Shown: piece by piece, positions 24,451 to 33,500 of the stretch
Layout of the letters: each line of letters opens with the position of its first letter
Position numbering within the stretch: position 1 is the first letter of the stretch
DNA from: Akkermansia sp.
GTDB taxonomy: Bacteria; Verrucomicrobiota; Verrucomicrobiia; Verrucomicrobiales; Akkermansiaceae
Direction: 5' to 3'
Length of the DNA: 64,000 nucleotides
NCBI GenBank assembly: GCA_017435365.1
Contig: JAFSFD010000027.1
Location: 1-64,000, forward strand
The notes under the pieces: model-generated
Seen by the model: only the letters and a program-made list of their open reading frames with translations
Databases searched by the model: none
What the model was told of the DNA's origin: nothing
Program-made: the position numbers and the translations under genes

Positions 24451-26091
24451 ATGGCAAAGAACACAGATAGTTACGGCAGTGCACGCTGGGCAAACGCCCA
24501 GGACCTTGCCAGCGAAGGCTTGTTCACCTTCCCGAATTTCCAGCATTCGGCAGATTGCTTTACCAACAGCCGCATCCGGCGCGAATTCATCGCGCATGAC
24601 CAGGCGAATCGCTGCATGGTGCTGGGGCGCCTGGTGAATCCGGAAAAGCTGGTCTCAGGCATTCGCCAGGAGTATGAGGCTTCCATGGGCTCGCTTATGT
24701 CCGGTTTGTTCAGCCTCATCAGCAACGGTTCTGAGAACCAGTTGCTGGGCTGGGCGGGAGATGGTCACATTATCACGGTTGCACCCACCCGCTCCGGCAA
24801 AGGTGTGGGGCTGGTGGTGCCCAATCTGCTGCATTATCCCGGCTCGGTTCTGGTGATTGACCCCAAGGGGGAGAATTACGCCATCACCGCTGAATTCCGA
24901 CGCAAAATGCTCAGGCATGAAATCATCTGCCTGGATCCGTTCCGCGTGATGAGCAGCGAGACCGACAGCATTAACCCGCTGGATGGACTGGTAGATTACC
25001 GCAAACCCACTTCTACCTACCTGGATCAGAACCCCGAGCTGGGCGATATCGCTGCCAATATAGCCGATGCCATGATTGTGCGCGAAGCCGCAGCGAAAGA
25101 CCCGCACTGGGATGATAAGGCACGAACCTTCCTCCGTGGGCTTATCCTGGCCGTCATCTGCGGCAAAGGCCCCCGACGCCTGCGCCACCTTTCCGAGGTG
25201 CGAGAAATTCTGACCCAGCCTTTCCAAGTAATCGGCAACTTCATCCTGGATTCCATGTGCGCCGACAAAACGGCCGCCGGGGGGCTGCTGAGCCGCGCCG
25301 GCAATGAAATTCTCTCAACAGGCAACGAAGAGCTCAAGAGCATCATCTCCAATGCTCTCAAGCACACAGAATTCCTGGACTCCGGCCTGGCATGCAAATC
25401 CCTGGGTGACGTAAGCGATGGCGGCTCCGGAACATACGACCTGAATGACCTGAAAACCATTGGCGGGGTTTCCATCTATATGATTATCCCGCCCCAGCAC
25501 CTTACACGGTATGCGCGCCTTATCCGCCTTTGGGTGACCATGGCCATGGCCGCCATGACCAAGACCAGCGAGAAGCCGGCAGATGGCTGCCCGGTGCTGT
25601 TCATGCTGGACGAGATGGCCCAGCTTGGTACACTGCCTATGATGCGCCAGGCCGTGAGTCTGCTGGCCGGTTACGGCATGAGCATCTGGATGGTGTGGCA
25701 GGATTTATCCCAGCTCAAGGCACTGTATGAGCACGACTGGCCCACCTTCCTGGCCAATGCCAAAGTGCAGCAATTCTTCGGCATCAATGACCACGAAACC
25801 GCTAAGTACATTTCTGAAATGCTGGGAGCCGCCACCATCACTGCCAAATCTACTTCTCACGGTTCAAGCGGTAAGATGACGGATTTGATGAAAAACAAAA
25901 GTTCGACCGAATCATTCTCCGAAATCACGCGAAACCTCCTCAATCCTGACGAAGTGCGCCGCCTGAACCGCGAAGCGGTACTCACTTTTGTGCAGGGGAT
26001 ACCGCCTATTCTGGCAGAGCGCATCACCTATTTCCGCGACCATATGTTCGCCAGGAAGGCTGCTCCCAATCCCTATTTTGCCAAACGCTAA
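24451..26091 (+). CDS. Soluble VirD4/TraG-like coupling ATPase
   Basis: 546 residues. It starts with YGSARWANAQDL, typical of TraG/VirD4 proteins. Walker A is APTRSGKGVG (111-120), Walker B VLVIDPKGENY (about 133-143), the second acidic motif FMLDEMAQLGTLP (384-396), followed by WMVWQDLSQLK and a TraM-recognition-like C-terminus. Family members pump DNA or proteins into type IV secretion channels as membrane hexamers. Here the two N-terminal membrane helices are missing, and no relaxase or channel genes are near. It is embedded in the chaperone operon, suggesting a role in loading proteins rather than conjugation. Confidence 0.85.
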   Translation: MAKNTDSYGSARWANAQDLASEGLFTFPNFQHSADCFTNSRIRREFIAHDQANRCMVLGRLVNPEKLVSGIRQEYEASMGSLMSGLFSLISNGSENQLLGWAGDGHIITVAPTRSGKGVGLVVPNLLHYPGSVLVIDPKGENYAITAEFRRKMLRHEIICLDPFRVMSSETDSINPLDGLVDYRKPTSTYLDQNPELGDIAANIADAMIVREAAAKDPHWDDKARTFLRGLILAVICGKGPRRLRHLSEVREILTQPFQVIGNFILDSMCADKTAAGGLLSRAGNEILSTGNEELKSIISNALKHTEFLDSGLACKSLGDVSDGGSGTYDLNDLKTIGGVSIYMIIPPQHLTRYARLIRLWVTMAMAAMTKTSEKPADGCPVLFMLDEMAQLGTLPMMRQAVSLLAGYGMSIWMVWQDLSQLKALYEHDWPTFLANAKVQQFFGINDHETAKYISEMLGAATITAKSTSHGSSGKMTDLMKNKSSTESFSEITRNLLNPDEVRRLNREAVLTFVQGIPPILAERITYFRDHMFARKAAPNPYFAKR

Positions 26092-26112
26092 CCCACTAAT
26101 CCACACAACAAT

Positions 26113-26658
26113 ATGTCCACCAGAGAACAAGCAGAGGAACGTCTGCGCGAATGCGAGAAGGAACGCCAGCGTGCAGAGGCAGAGCGCAATGAACACCAAG
26201 GCAATTTCCCGGACGATGATCGTCCTTTTGAGGAGCGTCTGAATGAACACCAGAGAAAGCTGGATGAGCTCAATCAAAAAGCTGAAGAAGCCCGGCAACA
26301 GGAACATGAAGCACGCATGGAGCTCGACCGCGTGAAAAATCTGGAACGCCAGGCCAATGAACAGCGCATCGAAAACCGCCAGGAGATGAACCAGGGACGC
26401 GATGACGAGTACTCCGAAAAATGGCGCTGGGAGGAAGAGCAACGCAAAATCCAGGAGGCCAAAGAGGAACAATACCGCCAGATGGAGGAGGAAAACCGCC
26501 GCCAGAATCCTGAATTCTATGCTCAGCAGGAACGCTTCCGCGAAAACCGCGAGCGTTTCGAACGAGAGCAGAGAGAACGATTCCAACAGGATCAGCGGGA
26601 GAGATTCCAACAACAGCAGCAAGAACGCTTCCGCGATAATAACGAACGAAGCAGGTAA
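26113..26658 (+). CDS. Highly charged coiled-coil protein
   Basis: 181 residues, almost wholly Glu, Arg, Gln and Asn. Heptad-like helices run from the start (EQAEERLRECEKERQRAEAE) to the end, where RERFEREQ/RERFQQDQ/QERFRDNN units repeat. There is no signal peptide or membrane segment. It is probably a rod-like spacer or adaptor between the ATPase and the lipase encoded on either side (21 and 15 nt away). Low complexity makes homology searches unreliable. Confidence 0.65.
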   Translation: MSTREQAEERLRECEKERQRAEAERNEHQGNFPDDDRPFEERLNEHQRKLDELNQKAEEARQQEHEARMELDRVKNLERQANEQRIENRQEMNQGRDDEYSEKWRWEEEQRKIQEAKEEQYRQMEEENRRQNPEFYAQQERFRENRERFEREQRERFQQDQRERFQQQQQERFRDNNERSR

Positions 26659-26673
26659 GTTTCCATTCTGGTC

Positions 26674-27732
26674 ATGGGGATTCTATCCGTCATCGCAAGA
26701 CTGATTCAATTCACAGGTTCAGTAGTCTTCAAATTGCTCATTCTGCCTTACCAGATTATGGCTAAGGCATTTGGGCAGTTCGTGGCATTTTTCCTGTATC
26801 TGCCGGTTCTGGTGGTTCTCTTCGGTGTATTCATCCAGCTGTTTGAGCAGGAAGTGGTGAATAAGAGTCCATGGAAATCCATGACCTATTTCCACACTTT
26901 GCCGCATGCCGAACGGCAAAACCTGGTAGATATGGCGGAACTCGCCTCATTTGTATATCTGGGACCGGAGGTATGGGGCGAGCAGTTCCACAGCTTGCAG
27001 GATAAGGGATTCTACTTATATGAAAAACCCAGTATCAATGATGAAGGCTTAACCTACGCCGTGCTGGGTAAGACTCATTATTCCCACCACGCGCCCAATG
27101 CCGGGGAGCAAGAATTAAGTACGAAGGATATCTATATTGTCTTCCGCGGTTCGGAAACGGCCGCCGATTGGATTGATGACAGCCAGATGGTGCTTTCTGA
27201 TGAACACTTGCAACATATGGGGCGCTTTATCGTAGCGTTGGGCGTGGTCAAACACATCATGAGCCTTGTCCCACAGGAAACCAACATTATCCTGGTGGGG
27301 CATTCCCTGGGTGGTGCTACCGTTCAATACATATTGCAGAACATTTCATCAACCAGGCTCCGAGGGTTCACCATCAATCCCATCGGGCTTCCTGGCAAAG
27401 TCGGAATCACCAGAGACAATCGCTTGACCGACATTGTGCATGAAGCTGATATTGCCCAGACAATCATGCTGGATTCCCGACGGGTCGGCCGTGGCATTCT
27501 GGTACGAGGCAAATTCAGCAGGCAGAAAGATGGCACATGGACACCGGATTTCTCGCTGCTCAGTTCAGCCTCTCAGCACTCTATTGATAATACATTAAGC
27601 AACATGCTCAGCCAGCATACCGGACAATACGTCCCGCCGGCTGACAACCAAATTGCTAAACCAGAACCTGGAGGTCTCAATGCACCCGTGAAAAAGAATT
27701 TTCAACGCGAGTGGAATGACTCTATACTGTAA
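26674..27732 (+). CDS. Membrane-anchored class 3 lipase (alpha/beta hydrolase)
   Basis: 352 residues. Two closely spaced hydrophobic segments at about 8-25 and 34-55 (LLILPYQIMAKAFGQF and FFLYLPVLVVLFGVFI). The lipase domain has IYIVFRGSETAADWIDD, the oxyanion-side motif of Lipase_3, and ILVGHSLGGATVQ with nucleophile Ser211. The Asp is probably in RLTDIVHEAD and a His lies further on. Such enzymes hydrolyse acylglycerols or phospholipids. A phospholipase beside a coupling ATPase and chaperones could be a membrane-attacking effector, or could act on the host's own membrane; neither is shown. Confidence 0.82.
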   Translation: MGILSVIARLIQFTGSVVFKLLILPYQIMAKAFGQFVAFFLYLPVLVVLFGVFIQLFEQEVVNKSPWKSMTYFHTLPHAERQNLVDMAELASFVYLGPEVWGEQFHSLQDKGFYLYEKPSINDEGLTYAVLGKTHYSHHAPNAGEQELSTKDIYIVFRGSETAADWIDDSQMVLSDEHLQHMGRFIVALGVVKHIMSLVPQETNIILVGHSLGGATVQYILQNISSTRLRGFTINPIGLPGKVGITRDNRLTDIVHEADIAQTIMLDSRRVGRGILVRGKFSRQKDGTWTPDFSLLSSASQHSIDNTLSNMLSQHTGQYVPPADNQIAKPEPGGLNAPVKKNFQREWNDSIL

Positions 27733-27765
27733 AAATAACACTTACTAACCAACCCATATTATACC

Positions 27766-28776
27766 ATGAATACAAGTGAAACATACACAGCTTGGGATTT
27801 ATTCCGAGCAATTGACTGTCGAGACGCTGAAAGCGTATATAAAATCGTACACTCCGGAGATGTTGATATTGAATCAACAACTTCATTAAAGGCGAACGTT
27901 TTACATAAAACTTCCCCTAATTATTTCGGAAAGTTAGATTCAGCCTACACCTTAACCGGGCTTACACCTCTACATGAAGCCGTCAGAAGGGGATATTCTG
28001 ACATTACCGAATTGCTTATTCAGGCTGGAGCCAACATCCACGCAACAATAACCTGCTCCATGATAGAAAATGATGGCCGAACAGCATATAGCTATGGCCA
28101 TCGTTTCACACCTTTGCATTTCGCCGCTCATGTCGGCGATATCAGAAGTGCTGAGATGTTGCTGAAAGCAGGTGCTAACGCAGAGGAATTGGCCGTTTTC
28201 GATTCAACTCCTATGCATGTTGCTGGTAAAAATGGTCAAATTGTCCAATTATTACAATTTGCCGGCGCTAATATTGAAGCTCAGGACTCTTCTGGAGATA
28301 CTCCATTGTACAATGCTTCAGAACATGAGCAACCCGAAATCGTTGAGGCGCTGTTGCAAGCCGGAGCCCGCCCCAATTATAACAATCAGGCAGAAAGTCC
28401 TCTGCACCGAGCTGCCGTTCATGGAAATTACAGCATCACCAAATTGTTAATTGATGCTCATGCCGATATAAACGCTCAGAGTCGGCTCAATCGAACACCT
28501 CTTCATTGGGCTTCTCACAACGGGCACAAGGAGGTAGCCAAACTCTTAATCGACTCTGGTGCAGATGTTAATATACAAGATGAATATAACAAAACATCGT
28601 TAAATCTCGCACTTGAAAAAAATCAATTGGAAATAGCAGAAATTATTCGCAATGCAGGAGGCAAGCTTGGTACGAATCAAACATCAAATATGCATCAAGG
28701 AAATTCGATAAACTGGCGCAAAATCTGTCTGATTATTGCCGTTGTAATTATTATATTGAGATCTTGCTGCTCATAA
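27766..28776 (+). CDS. Tail-anchored ankyrin-repeat protein 1
   Basis: 336 residues. Six to eight ankyrin repeats between about 25 and 300, with clear units TPLHEAVRRGYSDITELLIQ, TPLHFAAHVGDIRSAEMLL, SPLHRAAVHGNYSITKLLI and TPLHWASHNGHKEVAKLLI. A C-terminal hydrophobic helix, ICLIIAVVIIILRSCC, forms a tail anchor. There is no signal peptide, so the repeats should face the cytosol. Base composition is AT-richer than upstream genes. It is a paralog of the protein at 29053, sharing the repeat array and a Cys/Ser-rich tail end. Ankyrin repeats bind proteins, and this one may bind the lipase or a secreted partner. Confidence 0.85.
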   Translation: MNTSETYTAWDLFRAIDCRDAESVYKIVHSGDVDIESTTSLKANVLHKTSPNYFGKLDSAYTLTGLTPLHEAVRRGYSDITELLIQAGANIHATITCSMIENDGRTAYSYGHRFTPLHFAAHVGDIRSAEMLLKAGANAEELAVFDSTPMHVAGKNGQIVQLLQFAGANIEAQDSSGDTPLYNASEHEQPEIVEALLQAGARPNYNNQAESPLHRAAVHGNYSITKLLIDAHADINAQSRLNRTPLHWASHNGHKEVAKLLIDSGADVNIQDEYNKTSLNLALEKNQLEIAEIIRNAGGKLGTNQTSNMHQGNSINWRKICLIIAVVIIILRSCCS

Positions 28777-28787
28777 TGTTCTTCTAG

Positions 28788-29018
28788 CGCCCGGTTGTAT
28801 TGCCGGATGCAGAGTCCTTATCCGGGGATTGCCGGGACTGCTACGCTCGCTGGCACTGCGCAGGCGGTTGCGTACACCAGCGAATCGTGTATACACCCGA
28901 ACAAATGCATGAAATATGTCGACACACTCGTCACATGCTCAGAATGATTCTCTTTGAAAAAATCGACAAAGAAGTGAAAGCGCAGCACAACTGCTCACTC
29001 AAACACATCCTGAATTAA
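28788..29018 (+). pseudogene. Remnant of a radical SAM peptide-maturase SPASM domain
   Basis: About 76 codons downstream of an in-frame stop at 28785. DCRDCYARWHCAGGCVHQ has the CxxCxxxxxCxGGC pattern of SPASM domains, which bind extra iron-sulfur clusters in radical SAM enzymes that modify peptides. A short helical tail follows. The radical SAM core is absent, so this is a stranded C-terminal fragment. It lies between the two ankyrin genes and has no clear start codon; a TTG at 28800 is possible. Confidence 0.65.
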
Positions 29019-29052
29019 TGGAATTAGATTATCTAAAATTTCATATTTACTC

Positions 29053-30360
29053 ATGAATACTCAAACTTTATCTCAGAGATATAACGTTAATGATGTCAAT
29101 GAACTCGGATTTGCGGTTCATCAAGGCAATTATGAAAAAACATTATCGCTTATCAAAAAAGGGATTGATATTAATTGCATCCCCTCACTTATTGAAAGAT
29201 TCGATATAGAGAAAAGCTCATGGCTGATTGAAAAAAATAAATATAATAAAACAATTTTGATGCTTGCTCTTAACTGTCGACTCGATTCTTTAAAATACAG
29301 AGAAAAAATAGTTACAACACTAGTTAAGCATGGTGCTAATGTTATGGCTTCAGACACTGCGGAAAACGACACACCTCTTCACTATGCAGCTCTAAGGAGT
29401 ATGTACTGGCGAAAATCTCATCTCCCGTTTAGATTACCGTGCAATAAAGCATTCTCTTTCAATTTTCACTATTCATATTGGGAATCGATAGATAATTGTA
29501 TAGAGATTTTATTAAAAGCTGGTTCAGACCCAAACATTAAAAATAAATACGGGAACACACCCCTCCATTGTGGTTGTCTGCTTGGAATGTCAGCTTCAAA
29601 CATTAAAAAACTTATAGAGCATGGTGCAAATATTCATGCTAAAAATAACTTTGGAGCGACCCCGTTACATATGTGTTTCTCCGGAGAAAACGGACCATGC
29701 TACTCTATGCATCATTCAGTAAATGACGGACTTTACATAGTCTCTCCTGAAAATTGTCATTTTAATCATGAACTATGTTGCTACTGGAAAGCCCTCTGTA
29801 CGACACTTATCGCATATGGTGCAAACATCAATGCACAAGATAATGACGGATATACACCATTATATCACTGGCTTTGTTCAAATTCTCAATTCTGCAGGAA
29901 CTCTTCTGATCGATACTCTAAAACGAGTATTCGATTTTTCCTAAAAAACAAAGCGGACATCAACATCCACAACAATAAAAAGGAAAGCCCTCTTCATTAC
30001 GCTTGTTGGTCTTGCCATACGGATGCAATAAAAATGTTAATAGAAGCAGGAGCTAACGTAAATTCGCTTACCTCCGACTATAAAACGCCCTTAGATTTAG
30101 CATTAGAAGATAGTGTCCCATGGGAGCACAACAAAGTTTATGACAGGCGATGGGGCAAGGCCCCAAAAGAAAAGAAAAAAGTTGAAAAAATATTAAGAAA
30201 AGCCGGCGGCAAACGGGGCTCTGAGTTAGCACAAAAAAATTTTGATTCTTCAGATTTTCAATCTATACACCAGCCTAAAAGTTTAAATTCGGACTTATAT
30301 TTAAACATCATTATCATCATCAGCATTGTTGCGTTAATTTTCAAATCTTGTTCTTCATGA
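29053..30360 (+). CDS. Tail-anchored ankyrin-repeat protein 2
   Basis: 435 residues. Ankyrin units include TPLHYAALRSMYW, TPLHCGCLLGMSASNIKKLI, TPLHMCFSGE, TPLYHWLCSNS and SPLHYACWSCHTDAIKMLI. Long insertions rich in Cys, His and aromatic residues separate several repeats. The C-terminal helix, YLNIIIIISIVALIFKSCSS, is a tail anchor resembling that of the ankyrin protein at 27766. The gene is strongly AT-rich compared with the rest of the window, pointing to a different origin. It is the last island gene, ending about 70 nt before the right attachment repeat. Confidence 0.82.
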   Translation: MNTQTLSQRYNVNDVNELGFAVHQGNYEKTLSLIKKGIDINCIPSLIERFDIEKSSWLIEKNKYNKTILMLALNCRLDSLKYREKIVTTLVKHGANVMASDTAENDTPLHYAALRSMYWRKSHLPFRLPCNKAFSFNFHYSYWESIDNCIEILLKAGSDPNIKNKYGNTPLHCGCLLGMSASNIKKLIEHGANIHAKNNFGATPLHMCFSGENGPCYSMHHSVNDGLYIVSPENCHFNHELCCYWKALCTTLIAYGANINAQDNDGYTPLYHWLCSNSQFCRNSSDRYSKTSIRFFLKNKADINIHNNKKESPLHYACWSCHTDAIKMLIEAGANVNSLTSDYKTPLDLALEDSVPWEHNKVYDRRWGKAPKEKKKVEKILRKAGGKRGSELAQKNFDSSDFQSIHQPKSLNSDLYLNIIIIISIVALIFKSCSS

Positions 30361-30428
30361 CTCCTCATGCGTTTACTTTCTCATTCATTATGGGGGAGAT
30401 AAATAATGGGGCCTCACAATCAGCCTGA

Positions 30429-30531
30429 TTCACCGCTCCAGCTCGGCTTTGATGAAGGGGGCGGTGGGTGATTTGGCGCGGGCGAGCTGGCGCACGGTGC
30501 CCTGGGCGGTGATGGTGCCGCCGGCAGCACC
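30429..30531. repeat. Right attachment repeat (attR) inside the uvrA 3' end
   Basis: 103 bp identical to 11488-11590. It comprises the uvrA stop and the preceding 34 codons. The copy here restores the uvrA reading frame after integration. The region to its left, 30361-30428, is a short AT-rich spacer with no gene. Confidence 0.92.
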
Positions 30532-33500
30532 GGCACCGGGACCTACATCGATGATGTAGTCGGCCTCGCAGATGAGCTCCAGGTTGTGCTCGATGACAAC
30601 GACGGTGTTGCCCATTTCGACCAGGCGGCGGAGCACCTGCACCAGCAGGCGCACATCGTGCGGGTGGAGGCCGATGGTGGGTTCCTCGATGATGTAGAGG
30701 TCCTGCGGCAGGGCCTTGCCCTTGCGGATGGCATTCAGCGCGGCGCGGCGGCCCTTGATGAGCTCGGCCACGAGCTTGATGCGCTGGGCTTCGCCACCGC
30801 TCAGCGTGTTGCTGGCCTGGCCCAGGGTCAGGTAGCCCAGACCGGTATCGCAGAGCAGGCGCAGCGGGTCGGCCAGGCGCGGCTGGCTGGCGAAGAACTC
30901 AGCAGCTTCCTCCATGTCCATGTTGAGCACCTCGGCAATGTTCTTCCCTTTGTAACGCACCTGGAGGGTGCGGGAGTTGTAACGTGCGCCGCGGCAGGTC
31001 TCGCAGGGCACGGTACACGGCGGGAGGAAATCCATCTCCTGCCGCTGGTAGCCGGTGCCTTTGCAGGCCTCGCAGTGGCCGGCAGCGGTGTTGAAGGAGA
31101 ATCGCCCGGCATCGAAACCGAGGCGGCGGGCATCGGCACTCTGCGCAAAAAGGGCGCGGATTTCGTTGAAGATGCCGATGTAGGTGGCGGGAGTACTGCG
31201 CGGGGTCTTGCCCAGGGGCGACTGGTCCACCTGGTACAGCGCACGCACGGAATCCAGCCCCCTGCTCTTTTTCCATGCGGCGCGTTCCTCGCGGGAGATT
31301 CTGCCGCCCAGAGCCTCGCGCACGGCGGGCCCCAGGGTTTCGGTGATGAGCGAGGTCTTGCCTGCGCCGCTGGGGCCGGTCACCACGGTGAAACGGGCGC
31401 GGGGGATGCGCAGGTTCACATTCTTCAGGTTATGCAGGGTGCATCCTTCGATTTCCAGCCACTCGGCATCCTTCATGGGCAGGTACTTGCCGCAGCAGGG
31501 GTGTTTCTCACGGCTCAGCAGGGCACGCCCGGTCACGGAGGCAGGGTTGTGCTCCACTTCATCGAAACTGCCCTGTGCCATAATCTCGCCGCCATGCACA
31601 CCGGCCGCCGGTCCCAGGTCGATGATGTGGTCGGCGGCGCGCATGGTATCCTCATCATGCTCCACCACCAGCAGGGTATTGCCGCGCTGCTTCAAATCGG
31701 CCAGGGTGTGCAGCAGGCGCTCGTTGTCCTGCGGATGCAGGCCGATGGTCGGTTCATCCAGCACATAGAGCACGCCGCGAAGCTCGGAGCCCAGCTGCGC
31801 CGCCAGGCGGATGCGCTGGGTTTCGCCCCCGGAAAGGGTGGTCGCGGCGCGGTCCAGCGAGAGATAGCCCAGACCCACGCGCTGCAGGAAACGCAGGCGC
31901 GGCGCAATCTCCGCCATCACATTGCGGGCAATCTCGGCATCGCGTCCCTCGAATTTCCAGCTTTCCACCACCGGCAGCGCATCGTCTGCCGCCAACTTGC
32001 CGATTTCCGCGATATTCTTCCCGAACAGGGTCACCCCCATGGCAAAGGGATTCAGCCGCGAGCCGTGGCACACCGGGCAGAGCACGCTTTCTTCCTCCCT
32101 GGCGGCAGCACGCTCCACATCACGGTCGTATTTGAGCTCCACCTCCAGCTGGCTGAGTTTTTCCTCCGGTTTGGCGCCGGCCTTCACCTTGCCCACGCGC
32201 CCGTGACCCAGGCAGTGAGGGCACCAGCCGCGCGGTGAGTTGAAGGAGAAGGTGGAAGGCTCCGGCTCGGCAAAGGATTCGCCGCACTGCGGGCAGGTGA
32301 GGCGCGTGCCGATGAGCTGCTCCTGCTTCCCTTTCAGCAGGCGGATAAAGCCATCCCCCATTTCCAGGGCGCGGGAAACGGTCTCCATGATGCCGGCGTA
32401 ATCCGCCTCGGCCCCGTTCACGGTGATGCGGTTGCCCTGCACGCAGATTTCCGCCAGCACCACATCCACATCGTGGTTGGCGTAGCGATCCAGCGGGGTG
32501 AAGGCATCCGCCGCCACCAGCACGCCATCTGCCCGCAGGTAGGGGTATTTCTTCTTCACCGCCCAGCGGGCCAGGTCGGCATAGTGGCCCTTGCGGTTGC
32601 GCACCACCGGGGCGGCAATCATGAGGCTGGCCGGGCGGGTGGCAATCTCCTGCTGCACCAGCTCCTGAATCTCCGCCGGGGAGCGGCGCCCCACCGGCAC
32701 CCGGCACTTCGGGCAGTGCGGCTGCCCCAGTTTCGCATAGAGCAGGCGCAGGAACTGCCACACCTCCGTCACCGTGCCCACGGTGGACTTGCAGCCGCCA
32801 CGGGAGCGGTTCTGCTCGATGGCCACGGTAGGCGGCAAGCCGGTCAGGCGGTCGATATCCGGCGTTTCCATCTGCTCGGTAAACTGGCGGGCGTAGGGGC
32901 TCATCACGTCCATGAACCGCTTCTGCCCCTCGGCAAAGATGATATCGAAAGCCAGCGTGCTCTTGCCGCTGCCGGAGAGCCCGGTCACCACGGTCATGGC
33001 ATCGCGGGGGATATCCACATCGATATTCTTCAGCTGGTGGTGGCGCGCACCGCGCAGGGCGATGACACCCTCCGGCACGCTGGAATCATGCTCCTCTGCG
33101 GCCATGAGCGGCAGCTCGTCATACTCCATCTGCAGCGCATCGGCCAGGAAATGGGCGGTGTAACCCGCGCCGGTAGCAGCCACTTCCTCGGGGGTGCCCT
33201 GCGCCACCAGCAGACCGCCGCCGGTGCCACCTTCCGGCCCCAGGTCAATCACGTGGTCGGCGCATTTGATGAGCTCCATGTTATGCTCGATGACCAGCAG
33301 GGTGTTCCCCTGCTCCACGAGGCGGTCAAACACACGCAGCAGCACCTCCAGGTCGCGGAAGTGGAGGCCGGTGCCGGGTTCATCCAGAATCAGCAGGCGG
33401 CCCTTGCCCTGTTTTTCGCCGGTGAGGGCATCCACCAGGATGTGCGCGAGCTTCAGTCGCTGGTTCTCGCCGCCGGAAAGCGTGTTCAGCGGCTGCCCGA

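Larger units (their letters stand above)
11488..30531. mobile_element. Genomic island integrated in the 3' end of uvrA
   Basis: About 19 kb bounded by the 103-bp direct repeats 11488-11590 and 30429-30531. A tyrosine recombinase gene sits just inside the left repeat, and some 14 cargo genes all run left to right. uvrA is still complete because the island supplies an identical 3' end. A VirD4/TraG-like ATPase is present, but I see no relaxase, no replication gene and no other type IV secretion gene, so self-transfer is not supported. The right quarter (27.7-30.4 kb) is clearly AT-richer than the rest, suggesting a mosaic. Confidence 0.88.

Noticed and set aside
24451-26091. Island as an integrative conjugative element
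   Set aside because: Only a coupling-type ATPase is present. No relaxase, VirB4 or pilus genes were found.
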